Positions 12,601-21,600 of a stretch of 64,000 bases of DNA are shown one piece after another. Under the pieces are notes generated by a model. The model did no database searches, had not been told where the DNA came from, and saw nothing but the letters and a program-made list of their open reading frames with translations. This DNA comes from Bombyx mori (lineage: Eukaryota; Arthropoda; Insecta; Lepidoptera; Bombycidae). Where the stretch lies: the NCBI RefSeq assembly GCF_030269925.1, contig NC_085133.1, positions 2,004,001 through 2,068,000 on the forward strand, read 5' to 3'. Within the stretch, counting starts at the first letter, position 1. Each line of letters opens with the position of its first letter. The translations under genes were made by a program, and so were the position numbers.

Positions 12601-15600
12601 CTCCGAGAGTACAGATCCGATGAGTTTGTAGGTCCAATTCCGAAGATTGACCATGATTTTTCTGATGAACAATTAGATGACGTTGCGTAATTAAACCTCT
12701 ACTACGGAAACATAATGTCGTCCACGATTCAAATGAAAACTTCTCTGATTTAAAATAAAAATATTCGACACTAAAAAGAGACAACAATACATAGGTAGGA
12801 TTTAGCCTGCGAGAGAACGAGATAGAACACTTATGTGTATATATAATACGGGTGAATGTTGTACGTGTTAGTCTTGCGGTCTTGTCTTTTAAATATTAGA
12901 ACTAAATATATTTTGACAAGTTCGAAATTCAACCTTTTCCCTGAAGATAGCGTATAATAAATGGTATCTTGATTCATTTTTGTCTGATTTAAATTTGTAT
13001 CTTCTTTTTTCCCCTACCTATTCGCTAATAGACTAGGAGGCTATTTTAGGTACGTTCGGGCGGGTACCTGAGCTCAAAGGCTCAACCTGAGATTATTTTC
13101 TAATACTAGCACGACCCACTGAGAAGATCCGGCGAGAACCTGGGCTGTGTCTATGGGTTAGTTCGATAGTCGAATTCTTCATCGTAATCATTGAGGAAGT
13201 ATCCAATTCAAGTCTCCGACATTCGATTACGCTAAAGTCAGGTATAATTTTGGTGTTAACGTATGGAACGCCACACAACACAGAACCATCGTCTTTATGC
13301 CCGTTAGATTTTTCTGAATAAATTGACCCTGAGTAGTAACACTGGGCGGGTTTTATGATAAAAGTGGTCATAAGAACCTCCTAACAAAACACATTAAGAA
13401 TTTAACGCCTTTTCTTACGATCATACGACTTATCGAATTGTCAGTAGTCACCGGCGCGTATGGCCTGATAGTCAAGGGTACAGTCAACCCTGAGGCAAGC
13501 CAATCGCGGCGCACTTATTTTTTCGTTTCGTTTCATTTCGTTTCATCGAGTTTGAAATCACATCACATCGATTCTAAAGAAGTTTCACTTCAAAAAAAAA
13601 AAAAGTAGTTGTACACGCACCGGGGGGCGCGGCCGCTCCTGGCGACGCGAACAGGCTCTGCACGTAGGCGCCCAGCGCGTTCACGATGTCCTGGAAGATG
13701 TTGGTGGCGTGCGGCTTCATGTCGTAGCAGTCGCAGAACGACTTCAGCAGCTCTGGGCACAACGCGCATACGAACTTACTTCGGACACATTATGTAAAGA
13801 CTTTTGACTTTTTGGCGGGAACGCGAAGAGTGAAGTTGTGTGATATGTTTTATTTTGTCTATTTAGTGTTTCTTCAGGTTTAAATGTGTAATAACGGTGG
13901 TTTATTAACTGTTTAGTATCTGTGAAAGTACACAATGTGGGAAAATCAAATAGGCTTTATTTGATTTTCCCACATTTGTACGTAACTTCTCGGGATCCTC
14001 CAAAAAGTCCACTGAAAAAATCTCTGTAAATGACCACCATTTTACTGAGATTATATTTCATCCCATAACATTTCATCTGACTATATCTAATTTCATCCCA
14101 GTTGATTAATGTTTAAAATTTATCATCTTCATTTCATTTCACTCCATGTTATCATTTTTCATAACAATAAGAATGTAAATTAAAATAAGACATGACTTAA
14201 AGGTCTACATTACCAGTTCATGAAATCCCTTAAAAAAATGTGAAAACTTTTTGAACGCCCGGGCGTTCGTTGACCCGAGCATCAGCTGTTTTTGATTTAC
14301 TGTTCATTACTGTTTCTTTTAGTAATGTATTTTTTATGAAACATTGGTTCATTAACTGTACTAACATGACGGAGCGTAAATAATAAAACGTTTTTTTTCA
14401 TTTTCGTCCCATTATCAAAGGTGTCATTAGTACTATCGTTAATTTTCGTACTTTTCCTAACACCCAATTTATAATGATGTCTAGGATCGAATTCGACTTA
14501 AGATCAAGTTTATCGTTTTTTATTCGCTAAGACCGTACTTACTTGGCTGTATTGTCATCTTGTGTAAAACTTCTAGAGCTAAGGCTCGCTGCCATAACGG
14601 CTTGTCGGGATCTAGAAATTTTATCGTCAGCGACAGAAATATTTCGCACTCCGTCACCTGGAACAGAATGTTTACTGAACAATGACGTCACAAATTATCT
14701 TACCTAGTCCACGAGCAATCAGTCTATACGATTCGATCGAAATATGTTTACTGGTATATGCTTGCACTGGCGTCAGTTATGTTATAAGTTTTATTCAACA
14801 CTAATCGTTATACAACCTCATCTCGCCATTCATACGTGCCGATAAGACAATTTCAACGAGGCGTAAAGAATTACCAAAATTTGTTTCAAAAAAATATCGA
14901 TAAAAAAATCGATAGGAACTACTTATGTCAATATAAAAATCGATACGAAATACTTATATCGATATTAATTAACGTCATACTCACAAGTAAAGAGTGGTAT
15001 TTGTGCAGGATCACTGAGACGAGTCTGAGTAGCCTCATCGTGACGGGGAAGTGCGGGCGCTCGGGTGTTCCGCCCCCGTTCGCACCCGCGGCCCCTGGGA
15101 TGTGCAGGGCCGTCAACGCAGCCCTGGAATCGTCAACACGATTATATCACACGGGCATGATTTTTGTGTGCTTAGTGCGAGTTTTTTAACTTCTCAATCG
15201 CGTAAAAGTTAACTTAAATCTGTATGGAATTGGAACAGCGCCCCTTGCGGATACGAAGGGAAGCTGTTCCAAAATGAAAATTATTTAACATGTCAGCCGA
15301 TGGATGTCATGGACGAGCTTACAGCCCACCTGGTGTTAAGTGGTTACTGGAGCCCTTAGACATCTACGACGTAAATGCGCCACCCACCTTGAGATATAAG
15401 TTCTAAGGTCTCAAGTATAGTTACAACGGCTGCCCCACCCTTCAAACCGAAACGCATTACTGCTTCACAGCAGAAATAGGCGGGGTGGTGGTACCTACCC
15501 GCGCGGACTCACAAGAGGTCCTACCACCAGTAGTTCATTATGATTTACATTTTACAATTATATTTATGATGTTTTCAATAATTTTAATAATTCACTGTTT

Positions 15601-18600
15601 TTGTGATTAAGAACGGCTCGTTTGCAACGGTCCAAGTAGTTCTGATTGTGTCTAAGACTGAAGAAAAGACTACGAGGGTAGTTGCCCAATAGTCCCAAGC
15701 AGAGGTCAATGACGAAGACGCGGTACTCATTCTTCATTTGAACCTATAGGACAGCGGTCGGGGAACTTTTTTAATTATTACCCCAAAATATGTTTGTGTA
15801 ATTGTGTTGATATTACCCCATGGCGAAGAACAAAAAAATTAAATCGCTTCTTTTTAGCATCTTTCACATTATAGCCCCCATGATAATTTTGAAAAGAATT
15901 CATTCAATTCAATTTATCAATGTAATAGCTAGTAATACTTAACGGTAATAATAGTAATATAGGTATGTAATATACACCACGTCCACCCATCTAAGCAATA
16001 AAAAAAAAAACAGAAAATATAAGTAAATGACGTCCCCCAAAATCATTCATCATTTTTACCCCCCAAAAATTCATTTTACCCCATTTGGGGTAATTTACCC
16101 CGGTTCCCCGACCGCTGCTATAGAACATCTCCCAACAGGGCACACCTTGTTTCCACCAGTAGTGTGACGTCACAGATAGTTACCTGTACTTGACGTTCGG
16201 TGAGAACAGTTTGATTATCAGCGCGCAAACGTGCTCCTTCAACAGGAACCTGAACTCGGATATCTGAAATAGAAACGTACATAAAACGCTACAGAAACGA
16301 TTATTATATACAAACATCTGCCGCTTCCCTAAGTGGTAGGACCTCTTGTGAGTCCACGCAGGTAGGTACCACCACCCTGCCTATTTCTGCCGTGAAGCAG
16401 TAATGCGTTTCGGTTTGAAGGGTGGGGCAGCCGTTGTAACTATACTGAGACCTTAGAACTTATATCTCAAGGTGGGTGGCGCATTTACGTTGTAGATGTC
16501 TATGGGCTCCAGTAACCACTTAGCACCAGGTGGACTGTGAGCTCGTCCACCCATCTAAGCAATAAATAAAAAAAAAGTGATGACAGATCGTGACGGTCAT
16601 TCTGTTTACTGTAATATCTTATCGGAGCATCGATGCTCTCTCCGAGATCATGTCCGTCGCAAATCTAGAAGCGTCTCCAGTCTACACGGGCTACTTTCGA
16701 TACATCCGCATCATGCGAGCGTTAATACATTACCGCTTTTCGTTACATTGCTCTGTCTGTAACGCATCACGCTTTTTTTCCCTACCTAAGCTGATAGCCT
16801 TGAGAGGCTATTTCAGCGTAATCTTAACTAGTAGGTGAGCTCACGGGGCTCAAACCGGAGTGTTGCTAACACGAACCCTAGCAAGAGCCGTGCTTCGCAG
16901 AATCTACCACCGGATCGGAAACGCGACCCACTGAGAAGATCCGGCGAGAAACTCAGTGGGCTGTGTCTATGGGTTAATTTACTCGTCGAGCCCTTCATCG
17001 GTTCGACGAGAACGATGATCAGTGCTTGAGGTACCTAAAAGCACCGTTAGTGGATCACGCTTAATGACTATTCTCCAAATTAAAAACAAGAGAAACTTAA
17101 AAGTAACATAAAGTTAGCTTATTATATACTTTAATATATTATATTATATACGATGCTATCAAATCAAAAAATTAATAATCACCTTGAAGAAAACCGGTGA
17201 GAAGTCAGTAAGTACTGTGTCCAGTAACTCCAGGCCGAATGTCTTGGGCACATCCGATATGCCGACGAGCCAGTGGGCGGCGTCACCGTTTATTAACTGA
17301 ATTATATCCTGGAATCAAATTAGATTTTCTTACTATGATTTTGGGTGTTTGAATTTTTCTTAAAAAAAAATACATATTATCTGTATGTATATAAGCGAAA
17401 CTTGGGGGAGGCCTGTGATGATGATGTTAACATATATTGTATATACATATATAGGTCAAGACAAAAAGGACCAAAAGTTAACTACCATTTTTTTGTTTGT
17501 TTAGAAGCTATTGAGAAACTTTAGCATTATTAACAAAAAAAATTAACACTTTTTTTTTTGAGTGTCAATTATTCCCTCCCCTCCTCTCTCAGCTAAAGAG
17601 TCGAGGATGCATCCTTAATACATTTCATCGCCTCGAAATAAATATTGTCTCCAACTTTAATGTCTAGTCGAGCGAACTACCAAATGATGTTTGATAACAA
17701 CTCACTTGCAAAATAAGATAGGCATCAACGGCACACGGTTTGAGGTCCTTTGGCGCTTTGTTATTACTCTGCAATCTAACATCGGCCGGATTCACTTTTA
17801 GATTACCTGAAATTAGAACACAATAAAGATTTAAAGAGAAAATATTTAGAAGGCAGCACATTTTTTGTAAGCAACTATAACGAGATACTTTTAAATATAT
17901 TATGTAGTGAACATAGCTGAGTCATCGTGAGTTCAAAAAGTAGCTCAAATATTCATATGTATATTTAAAAAATCATGTAAGATAACTGTAGAGACAATCA
18001 AAAATTATACAATATATTGAATTAATATTTGTCTTTTATGCGTTTCTGAACCCTCAATCGGATTGTGATTTTTAAATTTTTATAATCGACTAAAAAAAAA
18101 ACAAATAAATAAACAAAAAATTGAAAAAATTACAATTTGAAATAAAGCCATACTTAAAAGATTGTCGTAAATTAATGAGGGCTTTTTGGAGGGAACGCGA
18201 GGAGTCAAGTGTGTAATTTATTTAATTTTGTCTATTTAATATTTCTTCAGGTTTAAATATGTAATAACGGTGGTTTACTAACTGTTTAGTATCTATGAAA
18301 GTGCACAAATGTGGGAAAATCAAACAAGCCACTGAACGTAACTTCACGGGATCCTCCAAAAAGTCCACTGAAAAAGGCTAAGTAAATGACCACCATTTCA
18401 TCACATCTCATTTTATTTCATTACATTTCGTTTTTATTTCATTTCATGCCATGTTTCATATAAATCAACTTCATATCATAATATCATTTTTCATATAAAA
18501 AAGTTTTCATTAAAATTTAAATAAGACTTGACCTAAAGGTCTTAGTTACCAGGTCATAAAATCCCTTAAAAAAAAAAGTGAACGAGAAGCGATAAAATAT

Positions 18601-21600
18601 GTTTATTACCATCTGCCTCAGCAAGTGCCCTCTCAAACACTAAGGCGACGAGCTGCCTCACAGTGGCGGCTGCGGCGTGACTCGTGCTAATATCCCTTGT
18701 CTCCGTTGTAGATACCATCTTCATACACATCACCATTGTCTGAAAAATTTTGTACATGAAAATTCTGTCAGCTGCTTAAGAGATAATGTACTCTATTTAT
18801 ATTAATGGCGTTTACGACTTTTTGGGCACTAGGTGGATCATAGATTTTATTACTATCTACAACATACACCTACATCTATAATTAAATTCACATCACTAAC
18901 ACTTAGTTGAACGAAGATCGCCCTTTAGATCTTTTTCTTTTTTTTTTATTGCCTACATCGGTGGACGAGCTCATAGCTCACTTGGTGTTAAGTGATCACC
19001 GGAGCCCATAGACATCTACAGCGTAAATGCCGCCACCCACCTTGAGATATGAGTTCAAAGGTCTCAGTATAGTTACAACAGCTGCCTCACCCTTCAAGCC
19101 GAAACACATTAGTGCTTCACGGCAGAGAGAGGCAGAGCAGTGGTACCTACCCGTGCGGACTCACTAGAGGTCCTACCACAGGTAACAATACATAACAAGT
19201 TATATGATATTATAATTAGGATCACACTGTCTTATATATACTTATTGTTTTACTTAATTATATTATTTCATTGCTTACCCGTGCCAACGTGTCTCCATGT
19301 ACCAAATCAGAGGTAGTCATCAACAGAGCAGCAGTTTGAAGCAACTTTAGCTCTAAGACCCCGGCCTGGCCTAGATTGTACAAGCAGTCCACCACATGCC
19401 TTGCGCCTTTCGCGTCTATCCCTTGCTGAGCTATTAACCGCTGGATAGTCCCTAGGCAGAACTGACGAGAGATAACATATAAAAAATTTTTTGAGTAATT
19501 TAGTGTTGTAAATATTGTAGAGTCAAAAAAGGCTGTTATCAAGTTGCCTAAAAGTACCTTTCTAGTTTCAATGGTTTTTATTTTATTTTTTTATTGCTCT
19601 TGTAGGTAGGTAGGCATATGGCCCACCTGATGATGAGTGGTCACCGTTGCTCATGGATGTCAGTATTGCGAGGGGCAGAGATAAGCCGCTCTCTTCCGAA
19701 AATTGAGATAGTAGAAAAAAAAAGTGTAATATTATATATTTTTAAGGAGTCTGGTGCTATTTTGTATTTACTATATTGAAAGCAACCTCTTCTGTATAAA
19801 TCTTTATAATAGGAAATCGAATCAAATAGTACATAAATTATGATGTATTTACACACATTAATCATAGTTATAATATGTCACTGGATGGGAAGTTGTAACA
19901 GCCGCAATTGAATGTTAATATATTCATACTTTGGTACTTGGATCTTTGTGCAATTTCTTTTTGACCTAAATACTAAAAGAGTCTGATCTTTAGTCTATAA
20001 GTTAAACATTATTTATGCAATTATCTAATTGTTAACAGACTTTATTTAAAAAAAAAATGTTTTGAAGATGATATAAAAGGATCTTCTCTTGCCAATGTGA
20101 CAGGCAGATAGGCAGGACCTATTGAGAACTCTAAAACAGACTTCTTTCAGTACAAAATACAGATTTAAATGAATTCGCCTTGACTAACTCAAATACTCAA
20201 TAGCATCTAATATATATAATAGCATCTATCATATTGTTTTAAACAATGTGTTTCTAGATGCTTGAATACTTAAATAATAAATGTGAATCTGTAAAAATAC
20301 TTTTAATTATACCTATAACTTGTAAGAACTAAAGAAAATACTAGATTCTGGAATATATCTATATATATATATAAATGAATTGCTGTTCGTTAGTCTCGCT
20401 AAAACTCGAGAACGGCTGAACTATTTGTGGAACTCTAGAGAAGGTTTAAAAGGTAGATAAATGAATGAAAATGCTCGGAATTAAATAAAAATAATTTTGT
20501 TTTTCTTTTGATGTGTCCCCCGTTGGACGGATTCCTTTTGTTCATTTTAAGTTTATTTTATACAAAAGTTTAGGTCTTTTATTTATTGATTGAGGCACTA
20601 CGAAGTCTGCCGGGTCAGCTAGTAACAAATAAAATCAATTCTGATTATATTTAATGTAATTTACATAACTAAATTTCAAATATTTTTATCACGCTAATGT
20701 ATAAACCATGTTTTTTTACTGAGATTAAATGTAAAAAAAACATGTATGGATAATACATATAAATTATCAGATAAATATAAAATTATCTTTGTACAGTTCA
20801 TTCTTAGTTTTATTGTTAACCGCATGTAGCTTCAATAAATTTATGTGGAGACTGGACATAGGTATCAGCTTATATAATACAATCATAATATGTGGTGCAA
20901 AATTAAAACAGGGATTAATTAATAATTATATTGATTAATGAATATAATAATTAAAGAATTCAATTATACTTCTTGATTTTACACAACACAGGATTCTGGA
21001 TTACATGATTCCATAGTTATTTTTATTTTATTTTTATTGCTTACATGTGTGGACAAGCTCACAGCCCACATGGAGTTAAGTGGTTGCTGGAGCCCATAGA
21101 CATCTGCAACGTAAATGCGCCACACACCTTGAGATATAAGTTCTAAGGTCTCAGTATAGTTACAAAGGCTGCCCCACCCTTCAAACCGAAACGCATTACT
21201 GCTTTACGGCAGAAATAGGCGGGGCGGTGGTACCTACTCGTGCGGACTCCCAAGAGGTCCTACCACCAGTAATTATGCAGATTATAATTTTGTGGGTTTG
21301 ATTTTTATTACACGATGTTATTCCTTCACCGTGGAAGTCAATCGTGAACATTTGTTAAGTAGATTAGAAAAAAAAAGATTTTCATTAGAAAAATTGGTAT
21401 GATATGTCTATAGTGGGAGCAGTCAAAGAATAGAAGTGATTTAGCACTGATATGTAACAATTTTAAAATAGCCTTACTAGTACCAAAATTATGAATGGCA
21501 ATATTTGGATTTCTGGTTAACGAAACAATAATCTGTTGCTCGGCGAAATAAGGTCTCCCCATCATTTATTTAATTTAAAGGAAATAGCAACATTGCCATT

